DNA of 64,000 bases from Actinophytocola sp036555685 (lineage in GTDB: Bacteria; Actinomycetota; Actinomycetes; Mycobacteriales; Pseudonocardiaceae): assembly GCF_036555685.1 (NCBI RefSeq), contig NZ_DATBKY010000296.1:1-64000 (forward strand). The letters are read 5' to 3'. The notes beneath the pieces are model-generated. The model was not told the DNA's origin. It made no database searches and worked only from the letters and a program-made list of their open reading frames with translations. Below are positions 49,358 through 59,934 of this stretch, piece after piece. Position numbers and translations under genes: made by a program. Positions within the stretch are counted from its first letter, which is position 1. The number at the start of each line of letters is the position of its first letter.

Positions 49358-51025
49358 TCAGGACGAGGTCACCGGAGCCGGCCGCGTCGGCTCCTCCCCC
49401 GCGATCGGGCGGAGGTTCTCGGTGTGCTCGTCGACGTGGTAGTCCTCGCCGGTCGTCTCGTCGACGCCGTTGGAGACGTTCATCCGCCGGATGACCAGCG
49501 AGACGATGATCGCCACCAGCAGGTTGCCGGCGAGGGCCACGAAGCCCACGTAGATCTGCACGGTCGAGCCGGCGAACGGCTCCCACCCGAAGATGTTCAG
49601 CTTGCCCAGCGCGAGCGCCGAGCCGCCGAAGTGCGCGCGGCCCGTGGCCGGGTTCGGGATGCCGTAGAGCATGACCATGCCCCACAGCAGGCCGACCGCC
49701 CAGCCCGCGACCAGCGCCCACCGGTGCAGCCAGCGGGTGTAGAGCGCGATCGCCACCGCCGGCAGCGTCTGCAGGATGATCACGCCGCCGATCAGCTGCA
49801 GGTCGATCGCGTACTGCGGGTCGATGAACACGATGAACACGACCGCGCCGAACTTCACGACCAGCGAGGCGATCTTGGCCTGCTTGGCCTCCTGCGCGTG
49901 GGAGGCGTCGCGGCGGACGTACTCCTTGTAGACGTTGCGGGTCCACAGGTTCGCCGCCGCGATCGACATGATCGCCGCCGGCACCAGCGCGCCGATGCCG
50001 ATGGCCGCGAACGCGATGCCCGCGAACCACGACGGGAACTGGCCGTTGAACAGCTCCGGGATGATCGTGTTGCCGTCCGGGCGGCCGGTGGCGTTGTTCG
50101 TGATCGGCTTGGTCCCCGCGGCGATCGCCACGAACCCGAGCAGCGCGAGCAGGCCGAGCAGCAGCGAGTACGCCGGCAGCGCGGACATGTTGCGCTTGAG
50201 CACGTCGCGGCCGCGGGAGGCGAGGACGCCGGTGACCGAGTGCGGGTACAGGAACAGCGCGAGCGCCGAGCCGAACGCCAGCGTGGCGTACTGCAGCTGG
50301 TTGTTCGAGTTCAGCAGGATGCCGTCGGCCGGGGCCGGGGTCGCGTCGAACTTGTCCTCCGCCGCGCCGAAGATCTCGCTCCACCCGCCGAGCTTGATCG
50401 GCAGGTAGATGATCGCGACCAGGATCACCAGGTAGATCAGGATGTCCTTGACGAACGCGATCAGCGCCGGCGCGCGCAGCCCGGACTGGTAGGTGTAGAG
50501 CGCCAGGATGATGAACGCGATCAGCAGCGGCAGGTGGCCGAAGAAGCCGCCGCCGTTGAAGCCCATGGACCGCAGCACGGCCTCGAGGCCGACGAGCTGC
50601 AGCGCGATGTAGGGCATGGTCGCGACGATCCCGGTGATGGCCACCAGCAGGGCCAGCAACGAGGACCCGTAACGCCCGCGCACGAAGTCGGCCGGGGTCA
50701 CGTAGCCGCGCGCCCGGGAGACCGACCACATGCGCAGCACGGGCAGGAACACCAGCGGGTAGGCGATGATCGTGTACGGCAGCGCGAAGAACCCGGTCGC
50801 GCCGGCACCGAACAGCAGGGCGGGCACCGCGACGAAGGTGTAGGCGGTGTAGAGGTCACCACCCACCAGGAACCAGGTGACCCACGAGCCGAACTTGCGC
50901 CCGCCGAGCCCCCACTCGTCGAGATGTTCCAGGGTCTTGCCGGACTGCCAGCGCGCCGCCACGAAGCCGATCACCGTGACGAACGCGAACAGGAGCACGA
51001 ATTCGATGAGCTCCACCCATTGCAT
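49358..51025 (-). CDS. sodium:solute symporter, monocarboxylate permease (MctP-type)
   Basis: 555 residues from ATG 51025, overlapping the upstream DUF3311 stop (TGATG). 13 TM helices. SSS family signatures include GGRKFGSWVTWFLVGGDLYTAYTFVAVPAL and the Na+-binding segment near ALVPAAIMSIAAANLWTRNVYKEYVR. The pairing with a DUF3311 protein is typical of actinobacterial and rhizobial MctP/MctC transporters for lactate, pyruvate, acetate or propionate. The extended C-terminus is acidic. Confidence 0.92.
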   Translation of the reverse strand: MQWVELIEFVLLFAFVTVIGFVAARWQSGKTLEHLDEWGLGGRKFGSWVTWFLVGGDLYTAYTFVAVPALLFGAGATGFFALPYTIIAYPLVFLPVLRMWSVSRARGYVTPADFVRGRYGSSLLALLVAITGIVATMPYIALQLVGLEAVLRSMGFNGGGFFGHLPLLIAFIILALYTYQSGLRAPALIAFVKDILIYLVILVAIIYLPIKLGGWSEIFGAAEDKFDATPAPADGILLNSNNQLQYATLAFGSALALFLYPHSVTGVLASRGRDVLKRNMSALPAYSLLLGLLALLGFVAIAAGTKPITNNATGRPDGNTIIPELFNGQFPSWFAGIAFAAIGIGALVPAAIMSIAAANLWTRNVYKEYVRRDASHAQEAKQAKIASLVVKFGAVVFIVFIDPQYAIDLQLIGGVIILQTLPAVAIALYTRWLHRWALVAGWAVGLLWGMVMLYGIPNPATGRAHFGGSALALGKLNIFGWEPFAGSTVQIYVGFVALAGNLLVAIIVSLVIRRMNVSNGVDETTGEDYHVDEHTENLRPIAGEEPTRPAPVTSS

Positions 51026-51306
51026 CAGCGCTCACTCCCCTCGTCCAGCGAGTCGACGTCCGCCACTTCGCCGGGTGCGTCGTCCACCCGCACCTTCCGC
51101 GTCATCCGGAAGACGATGATCGTGCAGAGCACGCCAACCGGGATGATGAGGAACTGGAACCAGTAGAAGAACGGCATCCCGATGAACTCGGGGGATCTCA
51201 TGTTGTATATGGGTGTCAGCAGCACAATGAACGGAACTATCAGCAGCAGGTTCCATGGGTTGAAAACCAGCCCGGAGACCTTGCCTCGTGAGTTTCCAGA
51301 GGTCAT
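51025..51306 (-). CDS. DUF3311 small membrane subunit of the symporter
   Basis: 93 residues from ATG 51306. Two TM helices (PWNLLLIVPFIVLLTPIYN and FFYWFQFLIIPVGVLCTIIVF) and an acidic C-terminus (DDAPGEVADVDSLDEG). DUF3311 partners the SSS permease. It is coupled by TGATG to the next gene. Confidence 0.9.
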   Translation of the reverse strand: MTSGNSRGKVSGLVFNPWNLLLIVPFIVLLTPIYNMRSPEFIGMPFFYWFQFLIIPVGVLCTIIVFRMTRKVRVDDAPGEVADVDSLDEGSER

Positions 51307-51446
51307 GTTGGCCTACCTCGTTGGTCAATGCCTGACGACGATGTCGGATCGACCCTAGGACCTACGGTTCCCGACGTCACGCACTGCAAAGTGTCGGTTT
51401 TGAAACGCTCTCGTTTGCCGATCCGTCCACTGGGTACGCGGCGGGC

Positions 51447-52316
51447 GTGGGCACGATCGAGGTCTCGCACCCGGAAAAGGTGCTGTTCCCGGCGGACGGC
51501 CTCACCAAGGCCGACGTGGTGGCCCACTTCCGCACGGTCACCCGCTCGATGCTGCCCCACCTGGCCGGACGACCTTTGACGATGCGCCGGTTTCCCGACG
51601 GGATCGACGGCCAGGGCTTCTTCCAGAAGGACGCCTCGGACCACTTCCCGGACTGGGTCCGCACCGTCGAGATCGCCCGGAAGTCGGCCGAGGGCACCGT
51701 GCGCCACGTCGTGTGCGAGGACTCCGAGGCCGGCGCCGACACCCTTCTCTACCTGGCGAACCAGGCCACGCTCGAGTTCCACGTCTGGTCGTCCACCGTG
51801 GACGATCTGGAGCACCCGGACCGGGTGGTCGTCGACATCGACCCGCCCGGGCGGACGCCGGTCGCGACGCTGCGCGACATCGCCCGGCGCGTGCGCGATG
51901 CGTACACCGAACGGGGGCTGACACCGTACCTGCAGGCCACCGGTGGGCGCGGGTTCCACATCGTGGCGCCGCTGGACCGCTCGGCCGACCACGACGAGGT
52001 GCGCGCGGCCGCCGCCGAGCTCGCCGGCGAGCTCGCCGCCGCCGACCCGGACCTGCTGACCACCGCGCAGCGCAAGTACAAGCGCGGCGACCGGGTGTTC
52101 CTCGACGTCAACCGCAACGGCTTCGGCCAGACCTTCGTCTCGCCCTACTCGCTGCGCGCCCGCCCCGGCGCGCCCGTCGCGACCCCGCTGGACTGGGACG
52201 AGCTGAGCCGCGCCTACCCCAACGGCTTCACCCCGCAACGGATCCGGCGCAGGCTCGCGCGCAAGACGGACCCGTGGCGGGGCATCGACGGCGGCGCCGG
52301 CCGCCTCGGGTCGTAG
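51447..52316 (+). CDS. stand-alone LigD-type polymerase domain (AEP primase family)
   Basis: 289 residues from GTG 51447. Motifs: VSHPEKVLFPADGLTKADVVAHF, DGIDGQGFFQKDASDHFPDW, and the catalytic VVVDIDPPG (two Asp). Next comes GGRGFHIVAPLDR with the His, and DVNRNGFGQTFVSPYSLRARPGAPV. It is one of several stand-alone PolDom proteins that fill or extend NHEJ ends with ribonucleotides; no Ku or ligase is next to it. Convergent with the betaine-binding protein gene, separated by a hairpin. Confidence 0.92.
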   Translation: MGTIEVSHPEKVLFPADGLTKADVVAHFRTVTRSMLPHLAGRPLTMRRFPDGIDGQGFFQKDASDHFPDWVRTVEIARKSAEGTVRHVVCEDSEAGADTLLYLANQATLEFHVWSSTVDDLEHPDRVVVDIDPPGRTPVATLRDIARRVRDAYTERGLTPYLQATGGRGFHIVAPLDRSADHDEVRAAAAELAGELAAADPDLLTTAQRKYKRGDRVFLDVNRNGFGQTFVSPYSLRARPGAPVATPLDWDELSRAYPNGFTPQRIRRRLARKTDPWRGIDGGAGRLGS

Positions 52317-52336
52317 CCCGCGACGGCCGGCGCCGT
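52293..52336. terminator. bidirectional hairpin terminator
   Basis: 12-bp stem CGGCGCCGGCCG (52293-52304, inside the LigD-like coding end) and CGGCCGGCGCCG (52325-52336), loop of 20. Confidence 0.65.
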
Positions 52337-52378
52337 GTGGTCGCCGGTGTGGTTGCCGGTGTGGGTGTCGTTACGGGA

Positions 52379-53353
52379 TCAGGACTTGCCGACCCAGGCG
52401 TCCACCTTGGACTGGTTGTCCTTGACCCACTTCTCGCCGGCGTCCTCGGGGCTCATCTTGTCCACCGCGATGTACTTGGCCACGAGGTTCTGGTCGTCGT
52501 TCGTCCACTTGAAGTTCTTCACCAGGTCCGCGGCCGGGCTGCCGGAGTCCATGAACTTCTTGCTCGCGATCTTGTCCAGGTCGTAGGGCGGGTAGTCGCA
52601 CGCGACCTTCTCCGCGTCCGCGTCGCAGCCCGTCTTGTACTCGGGCAGCTTCACGTGCACGAGCTTGACCTCGAGCATGAACCACTGCGGCTCGTAGAAG
52701 TAGCCGATCATCGGCTTCTTGTCCTTCTCCGCCTGCCGGAACGACTGGATCAGCGCGGTCTCGCTGCCCGCGTACACGACCTTGAAGTTCAGGTTGAGGT
52801 TCTTCACCAGGGCGGCGTCGTTGGTGACGAACGACGGGTCGCCGTCGAGCAGCTGGCCCTTGCCACCTGACTCGGACGTCTTGAACATGTCCGCGTACTT
52901 GTTCAGGTTCTTCCAGTCGGTGATGTCCGGGTACTTCTCGGCCATCCACGGCGGCACGTACCAGCCGATGGTGCCGGTGTTGCCGGTGGAGCCCACCCGC
53001 ACGGCCGTCTTCTGGTCGTCGATGTACTTCTTCTTCAGGTCGTCGTGGCCCCAGTTCTCCAGCACCACGTCGACCTCGCCGGTGCCGAAGCCCTGCCAGG
53101 CGACCTCCTCCTTGAGGTCCTTCTTCGTGACATTGCAGCCGAGCTCCTTCTCCGCCACGTAGCCGACCACGGCCGCGTCGGCCTCGTAGCCGACCCACGG
53201 GTTGACGGCGATGTTGAAGTCGCCGCAGTCGGCGCTGTCGCCACCGCCGCCGCCGGAACTGGAGTCCTCGCCCACCTTCGCACCGCCACATCCGGCGAGC
53301 ACCAGCGAGACCGCGGCGAAGAGCACCGACGTGCGCAGATACCTTCTTCTCAT
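52379..53353 (-). CDS. glycine betaine/proline-betaine binding lipoprotein
   Basis: 324 residues from ATG 53353. Lipobox VLAGC (Cys22). OpuAC-type domain: FNIAVNPWVGYEADAAVVGYVAE, DVVLENWGHDDL, and aromatic residues for quaternary-amine binding (IGWYVPPWMAEKYP, YFYEPQWFML). It binds betaine or choline outside the cell and hands it to the fused permease. Last gene of the choline/betaine operon. Confidence 0.94.
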   Translation of the reverse strand: MRRRYLRTSVLFAAVSLVLAGCGGAKVGEDSSSGGGGGDSADCGDFNIAVNPWVGYEADAAVVGYVAEKELGCNVTKKDLKEEVAWQGFGTGEVDVVLENWGHDDLKKKYIDDQKTAVRVGSTGNTGTIGWYVPPWMAEKYPDITDWKNLNKYADMFKTSESGGKGQLLDGDPSFVTNDAALVKNLNLNFKVVYAGSETALIQSFRQAEKDKKPMIGYFYEPQWFMLEVKLVHVKLPEYKTGCDADAEKVACDYPPYDLDKIASKKFMDSGSPAADLVKNFKWTNDDQNLVAKYIAVDKMSPEDAGEKWVKDNQSKVDAWVGKS

Positions 53354-53376
53354 CGTGACCGTCCTCCTCGTCGGGT

Positions 53377-55398
53377 CTAACCAGCGGTCCGCCCGGTCCG
53401 GCGAGCCGCGGCCTGCGTGATTCGGTCGAGCATGATGCCGAGCAGCACGATCGCGAGCCCGGCGGCGAGCCCCTTGCCGAAGAGCTGCCCCTGTGAGAAC
53501 CCCGCCACGACGTCGTAGCCCAGCGCGCCCGCGCCGACCAGACCGCCCACGACGACCATGGACAGCACGTAGATGAGCCCCTGGTTCGTCGCGAGCGTCA
53601 GCGACTTCGACGACATCGGCAGCTGCACCTTCGAGATCGTCTGCCAGCGGCCGGCACCCGAGGCGGTGGCCGCCTCGACGGTCGTGGCGGACACCCCGCG
53701 GATCCCGTCCGTGACGATCTTGATGACGATCGGCGCCGCGTACACGAAGGCCGCCACGATCGCCGTGAACCGGGACGGTCCGAACAGCGCCACGAACGGC
53801 ACCAGGTACACGAACGGCGGCATGACCTGGGCGGCGTCGAGCACCGGCCGGATCACCCGGTCCGCGCGGCGGCTGCGGCCCATCCAGACGCCCATCAGCA
53901 CGCCCACCACCATCACCACGACGGTCGCGACGAGCGTGGACGCGAGCGTGGTCATCGAGTCGTGCCACAGTCCCGTGCCGAGCAGCAGCGCCAGGCAGAT
54001 CGCGGTCACCGCGGTCGCCCGCAGATCGCCGATCACCACGGCGAACGCGATGATCACCGCGCACATCAGCCACCACGGCGACTCGGTGAGCAGCGCCTCG
54101 AACGGGTTGAGGATCGCCCGGGTGACCCAGTCCCGCAGGTCGTTCGTGATGACCGAGAAGTTGTCCTGGATCCACAGCGTGATGTCGGTCGTCGTGCGGG
54201 AGATCCACGGCCCGATGTTCCAGTCGACCGGGAACTCCGCGGCCCAGACGTAGGTGTAGGACAGGTACACGCAGACCGCGGTGACCACGCCGCCGCCGAT
54301 CAGGAGCGGCCGGCGCAGCCGCGCCGCCGGTGACCGCCCGCCCGAGTGCCGCAGCTGGCGCTCGGCGCGGTCGCCGGCCGCCGTGGTGACCCGGTCGAGG
54401 ACGATCGCCATGATCACGATCGCGAGGCCGGCGTTGAACGCCGTGCCGACGTCGAGGGTCTGCAGCGCCTTGATCACGGTCTTGCCGAGCCCGGGCGCGT
54501 CGATCAGCGCGCAGATCGTGACCATCGCCAGCGCGGCCATGATGCACTGGTTGATGCCGACGACGATCGTGCGCTTGGCCATCGGCAGCAGCACCTTGAC
54601 CAGCGTCTGCCCGCGGGTGGCACCGAGCGAGTCGGCGGCCTCGCGGCTGTTGCCGGGCACCGAGTTGATCGCGTGTGCGGTGATCCGGATGGCCGGCGGC
54701 ATCGCGTAGATCAGCGTCGCGATCGTCGCCGAGGCCGGCCCGATCAGGAAGAACAGCGTCAGCGGCGCGAGGTAGACGAACGTCGGCATGATCTGCATGA
54801 AGTCGAGCACCGGCGTGATGATCCGGTTCACCCGCCGCGACATGCCCGCCCAGATGCCGAGCGGGATCCCGATCAGCAGGGCGATGATCACGGACGCGGC
54901 GACGAGTGCCAGCGTGTCCATGCTCTCCTCCCACAGGCCCTGCAGGCCGAAGAAGAAGAAGCCGACGGTCGCGAGGACCGCGACGCGGACGTTGCCGAAC
55001 ACCCAGGCGGTGTAGCCGGCGAGCGCGACCACGCCGACCCAGCCGATGAGCGGCACGCCGCGGCCGGGTATCGGCTGGGCGATGAGGTACTGGATGCCGG
55101 TGACGAAGTTGTCGATCACCAGCCGGATCTCGTTGAAGAAGTAGAGGAAGATCGGGTTGGAGTTGCGGCTGGCCCCGATCGCGTCGTTGACCTCGTTGAA
55201 CCAGCGGTGCAGCCCGGTGAGCTGGGCGGGCGCCAGCTCGAGCGTGGCGCGCCCGCGGAAGATCACGAAGAGGACCAGCCACGCCACGACGATGACGATG
55301 GCGGCGACCCATCTGCGGGGTCCGCGTTCGGCCTTCGGGGCCGGCGGTCGCGGCGGCTCGGCCTTCGCCGGGGCCGGCGGTGCGACGGTGGTGGTCAC
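53377..55398 (-). CDS. glycine betaine ABC transporter permease, tandem-fused
   Basis: 673 residues from GTG 55398, whose ribosome site GGGGAGG is supplied by repeat copy E. Two complete permease domains in one chain, each with the EAA-like loop: NSREAADSLGATRGQTLVKVLLPMA near 275-300 and TTVEAATASGAGRWQTISKVQLPMS near 565-590. About 14 TM helices. Fused pairs are known for this transporter class. Forms the membrane channel with the ATPase encoded upstream. Confidence 0.92.
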   Translation of the reverse strand: MTTTVAPPAPAKAEPPRPPAPKAERGPRRWVAAIVIVVAWLVLFVIFRGRATLELAPAQLTGLHRWFNEVNDAIGASRNSNPIFLYFFNEIRLVIDNFVTGIQYLIAQPIPGRGVPLIGWVGVVALAGYTAWVFGNVRVAVLATVGFFFFGLQGLWEESMDTLALVAASVIIALLIGIPLGIWAGMSRRVNRIITPVLDFMQIMPTFVYLAPLTLFFLIGPASATIATLIYAMPPAIRITAHAINSVPGNSREAADSLGATRGQTLVKVLLPMAKRTIVVGINQCIMAALAMVTICALIDAPGLGKTVIKALQTLDVGTAFNAGLAIVIMAIVLDRVTTAAGDRAERQLRHSGGRSPAARLRRPLLIGGGVVTAVCVYLSYTYVWAAEFPVDWNIGPWISRTTTDITLWIQDNFSVITNDLRDWVTRAILNPFEALLTESPWWLMCAVIIAFAVVIGDLRATAVTAICLALLLGTGLWHDSMTTLASTLVATVVVMVVGVLMGVWMGRSRRADRVIRPVLDAAQVMPPFVYLVPFVALFGPSRFTAIVAAFVYAAPIVIKIVTDGIRGVSATTVEAATASGAGRWQTISKVQLPMSSKSLTLATNQGLIYVLSMVVVGGLVGAGALGYDVVAGFSQGQLFGKGLAAGLAIVLLGIMLDRITQAAARRTGRTAG

Positions 55399-55516
55399 TG
55401 GTGTTCCGCCTCCCCGGACCGAACCCTCGTGGTCGCCATCGGTTGCCGCCCGGCGGTTGGGCGCGTACCGCCGGCCGGGTCGCGTCCCGTTCCTCCTGGG
55501 CGCGGTCGGCACGTGG

Positions 55517-55520
<4 letters not shown>
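55395..55520 (-). CDS. small ORF carried by repeat copy E, coupled to both neighbours
   Basis: 41 codons. ATG 55520 overlaps the ATPase stop (ATGA). The TGA overlaps the permease GTG start (GTGA). The peptide begins MTTCRPRPGGTGRDPAGG and ends VRSGEAEHQ. It shares GTGR-(N/D)-PA, exactly 18 residues, SGEAE with the small ORF at 35455-35619, and uses the same frame of the repeat. Coding of a functional peptide is unproven; the double overlap implies ribosome passage. Confidence 0.6.
55402..55508 (-). repeat. dispersed intergenic repeat, copy E (inside operon)
   Basis: On the minus strand: core AGGAGGAACGGGACGCGACC, then GGTACGCGCC, ending GGTCCGGGGAGGCGGAACAC. Same spacing as copies A, B and D. 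The central part can form GGCGG/CCGCC. The last about 35 bases are very close to copy D. Confidence 0.82.
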
Positions 55521-56671
<1,151 letters not shown>

Positions 56672-56709
56672 GGCCGGCCCCTCTCCTGACTCATGGTTCG
56701 CCCGCGAGC

Positions 56710-58179
56710 TCACGCGTGGAACCAGTACTGCGGCTTCGGATCGATGTTGTGCCAGACATGCTTGGTCTCGCGGTACTCGGCCAGCCCGGACGGCCCGAGC
56801 TCGCGGCCGATGCCGGACCGGCCGTAGCCGCCCCACTCGGCCTGCGGGACGTACGGGTGGTAGTCGTTGATCCACACGGTGCCGTGCCGCAGCCGGCCGG
56901 CGACCCGCTGCGCGCGGCCGGCGTCCTGGCTCCAGACGGCGCCGGCGAGGCCGTAGGTGGTGTCGTTGGCGATGCGCACCGCGTCGTCCTCGTCGGTGAA
57001 CCGCTCGACGGTCAGCACGGGGCCGAACGACTCGTCGTGCACCACGGTCATGTCCTGGCGGCACTCGTCCAGAACCGTTGGCAGGTAGTAGAAGCCGCTC
57101 GCGAGCGCCGGGTCGTCCGGCTCGCGGCCGCCGCAGCGCAGCACCGCGCCCTCGGCGACCCCGATGTCCACATAGGCCGCCACCTTGTCCCGGTGCGCGG
57201 CGGAGATCAGCGGGCCGGTCTCGGCGTCCACATCGAACGGTCCGCCGAGCCGGATCTCCGCCGCCCGGCGCACGATCTCGCCGACCACCACGTCGTGCAC
57301 CTCGTCCTGGACCACGAGCCGCGCGCCGGCCGAGCACACCTGGCCGGAGTGCAGGAACACCGCGGTGAGCGCGAAGTCGGCCGCCGCGGCCAGGTCGGCG
57401 TCGGCGAACACGACGTTCGGGTTCTTGCCGCCGAGCTCCAGCGCGACCTTCTTGACCGTGCCGGCCGCGGCGGCCATGATCCGCCGCCCGGTGGCGAGCC
57501 CGCCGGTGAACGACACCATGTCCACGGCGTCGTGCTCGGCGAGCGGCGCGCCCGCGGCCGGGCCGGCGCCCAGCACGAGGTTCGCCGCCCCGGCCGGCAG
57601 CCCGGCGTCCTCGAGCAGGCGCAGGAGCAGGATCGCCGTGGACGGGGTCAGCTCGCTCGGCTTGAGCACGATCGTGTTGCCGGCCGCGAGCGCGGGGGCG
57701 ACCTTCCACGACGTCTGCAGCAGCGGGTAGTTCCAGGGCGTGATCAGGCCGCACACGCCGACCGGTTCGTGCACGACGCGGCTGACCGCGTCGGCCCGCC
57801 CGGTGTCCACGACCCGCCCCGCGTCGGTGCCGGCGATGCCGCCGTAGTACCGAAAGCAGGCCACGACGTCGGCGATGTCGTACTCGCTTTCCACCAGCCG
57901 CTTGCCGGTGTCGAGCGACTCCGCGCGGGCGAAGTCCTTGGCGTCGCGCTCGAGCAGGTCGGCCACGCGCAGCAGCAGCGCGCCGCGTTCGCGTTCCGGG
58001 GTGTGCGGCCACTCACCGGTGTCAAACGCTTGGCGCGCCGCGAGAATCGCGGCCTCGGTGTCGGCCGCAGTCGCCTCGGCGACCGTCGCGACCAGGCTGC
58101 CGTCCGCGGGGCAGCGGATCTCTCGCCGGCCACCGTCGACCGGTTCCCGCCACTGACCCCCGATGTACAGCTCGGCCAT
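56710..58179 (-). CDS. betB: betaine aldehyde dehydrogenase-type ALDH
   Basis: 489 residues from ATG 58179. Catalytic Cys in SGQVCSAGARLVV, Glu in VALELGGKNPNVVF, NAD site (VCGLITPWNYPLLQTSWKVAPAL, FTGGLATGRRIM). It oxidises betaine aldehyde to glycine betaine. The assignment rests on the downstream position after a choline dehydrogenase and before betaine transport genes; the sequence alone would allow a general aldehyde dehydrogenase. Confidence 0.88.
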   Translation of the reverse strand: MAELYIGGQWREPVDGGRREIRCPADGSLVATVAEATAADTEAAILAARQAFDTGEWPHTPERERGALLLRVADLLERDAKDFARAESLDTGKRLVESEYDIADVVACFRYYGGIAGTDAGRVVDTGRADAVSRVVHEPVGVCGLITPWNYPLLQTSWKVAPALAAGNTIVLKPSELTPSTAILLLRLLEDAGLPAGAANLVLGAGPAAGAPLAEHDAVDMVSFTGGLATGRRIMAAAAGTVKKVALELGGKNPNVVFADADLAAAADFALTAVFLHSGQVCSAGARLVVQDEVHDVVVGEIVRRAAEIRLGGPFDVDAETGPLISAAHRDKVAAYVDIGVAEGAVLRCGGREPDDPALASGFYYLPTVLDECRQDMTVVHDESFGPVLTVERFTDEDDAVRIANDTTYGLAGAVWSQDAGRAQRVAGRLRHGTVWINDYHPYVPQAEWGGYGRSGIGRELGPSGLAEYRETKHVWHNIDPKPQYWFHA

Positions 58180-58263
58180 AGGCAGTCCTCACGACCTCGC
58201 GCCGTTGCGTATCGTGCACGGTAGTGCTTATTGGGGAAACCCTTGTCCACCTCGCGACCGACG
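58180..58263 (-). promoter_or_regulatory. 84-bp gap between betA and betB, possible internal promoter
   Basis: The only sizeable gap in this operon apart from the dhaK upstream region. The minus strand carries TTGACGTCGG at its upstream end as a -35 candidate, but no clean -10 element is seen at the right distance. Weak. Confidence 0.25.
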
Positions 58264-59934
58264 TCAAGGGTGTTGTCCACCTTGGTATCTATAGAACTCG
58301 ACCGTCGCTCGCGGTAACGGAGTGTTACCGAGGACCAGATCCGCAGCCTTTTCGGCCAGCATCATGACCGGGGCGTAGATGTTCCCGTTGGTCACGTACG
58401 GCATCGACGATGCGTCCACCACCCGCAGCCCGCGCACCCCGCGCACCCGCATGGTCTCCGGGTCCAGGACGGACAGCTCGCCCGTGCCCATGGCGCACGT
58501 GCACGACGGGTGCAGGGCGGTCTCGGCCTCCCGCGCCACCCAGTCGAGGATCTGCTCGTTCGTCTCGACCCGCGGACCCGGCGATAGCTCGCCGCCGTTG
58601 TAGGGCGCCATCGCGGGCCGGCTCAGCAGGTCGCGGGCGACCCGGATGGCCTCGACCCACTCGCGGCGGTCCTGGTCGGTGGACAGGTAGTTGAACCGCA
58701 GCGCGGGGTGGCGGCGCGGGTCCCGGCTCGTGATCGTCACGGTGCCGCGCGCGTCGGAGTACATCGGCCCGACGTGCACCTGGTAGCCGTGCCCGCCGGC
58801 CGGCGCGGACCCGTCGTAACGCACCGCGATCGGCAGGAAGTGGAACATCAGGTTCGGGTAGGTCACGTCTTCGTTGCTGCGGGTGAACCCGCCGCCCTCG
58901 AAATGGTTGGTCGCGCCGGGGCCGCGGCGGCCGAACAGCCACTGCGCGCCGATCCACGGGCGGTACCGCCACTTCAGGTACGGCTGCATGGAGACCGGCT
59001 GGGTGCAGGCGTACTGGACGTAGACCTCGAGGTGGTCCTGCAGGTTCTCCCCCACCCCGGGCACGTGGGACACCACGTCGATGGACAGCGCCCGCAGGGC
59101 CGCCGCGTTGCCGACACCGGACAGCTGCAGCAGTTGTGGCGAGTTGATGGCGCCGCCGCACAGGATGACCTCGCCCGCCTCGACGGTCCGGCGGCCGCGC
59201 GAGGGGAACCGGTGGTACTCCACGCCGGTCGCGCGGTCGCCGTCGAACCGGATCCTCGTGACCAGCGCGCGGGTGACCACGTCGAGGTTGGGCCTGCGCA
59301 TGGCGGGGCGCAGGTAGGCCTTCGACGCGGACCAGCGCCGTCCTCTGTAGACGTTGCGGTCGAACTTGGCGAAGCCCTCCTGGCGGTAGCCGTTGACGTC
59401 GTCGGTGAGCGGGTAGCCGGCCTCCTGGACGGCCTCGAAGAACGCCGTGAACAGCGGGTTCGTGGCGGGCCCGCGCTCGAGGACGAGCGGGCCGTCGTGG
59501 CCGCGGAACTCGTCGTCCGCCGCGGCCGCCGTGCAGTTCTCCATCCGCTCGAAGTACGGCAGGCAGTGCGCGTAGTCCCATGTGGACATGCCGGGGTCGG
59601 CGGCCCAGCGCTCGTAGTCCAGCGGGTTGCCGCGCTGGAAGATCATCCCGTTGATGCTGCTGGAACCGCCCAGGACCTTGCCGCGGGCGTGGTAGATCCG
59701 CCGGCCGTGCATGTGCGGCTCGGGTTCGGATTCGTACTTCCAGTCGTAGAAGCGGCTCCCGATGGGGAACGTGAGCGCGGCGGGCATGTGGATGAAGACG
59801 TCCCACGGGTAGTCGGGCCGGCCCGCCTCGAGCACCAGCACGCGGTTCGCCGGGTCGGCGGACAGCCGGTTCGCGAGCACGCTCCCGGCCGACCCGCCCC
59901 CGACGATGACGAAGTCGTAACGCTGGGAGCTCAC
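58264..59934 (-). CDS. betA: GMC-family choline dehydrogenase
   Basis: 556 residues from GTG 59934, overlapping the dhaM stop (GTGA). FAD motif DFVIVGGGSAGSVLANRLS, GMC signature GGSSSINGMIFQRGNPLDYERWA, GGAINSPQLLQLSGVG, and C-terminal catalytic region with HPSCTCAMG. It oxidises choline to betaine aldehyde at the membrane; betB completes the route. The SSINGM and length match BetA rather than cholesterol oxidase. Confidence 0.92.
   Translation of the reverse strand: MSSQRYDFVIVGGGSAGSVLANRLSADPANRVLVLEAGRPDYPWDVFIHMPAALTFPIGSRFYDWKYESEPEPHMHGRRIYHARGKVLGGSSSINGMIFQRGNPLDYERWAADPGMSTWDYAHCLPYFERMENCTAAAADDEFRGHDGPLVLERGPATNPLFTAFFEAVQEAGYPLTDDVNGYRQEGFAKFDRNVYRGRRWSASKAYLRPAMRRPNLDVVTRALVTRIRFDGDRATGVEYHRFPSRGRRTVEAGEVILCGGAINSPQLLQLSGVGNAAALRALSIDVVSHVPGVGENLQDHLEVYVQYACTQPVSMQPYLKWRYRPWIGAQWLFGRRGPGATNHFEGGGFTRSNEDVTYPNLMFHFLPIAVRYDGSAPAGGHGYQVHVGPMYSDARGTVTITSRDPRRHPALRFNYLSTDQDRREWVEAIRVARDLLSRPAMAPYNGGELSPGPRVETNEQILDWVAREAETALHPSCTCAMGTGELSVLDPETMRVRGVRGLRVVDASSMPYVTNGNIYAPVMMLAEKAADLVLGNTPLPRATVEFYRYQGGQHP

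Noticed and set aside
51307..51446. Possible sigma-type promoter elements upstream of the LigD-like and symporter genes
   Set aside because: Several AT-richer hexamers exist (for example around 51395) but none has a properly spaced partner; not enough to call a site.
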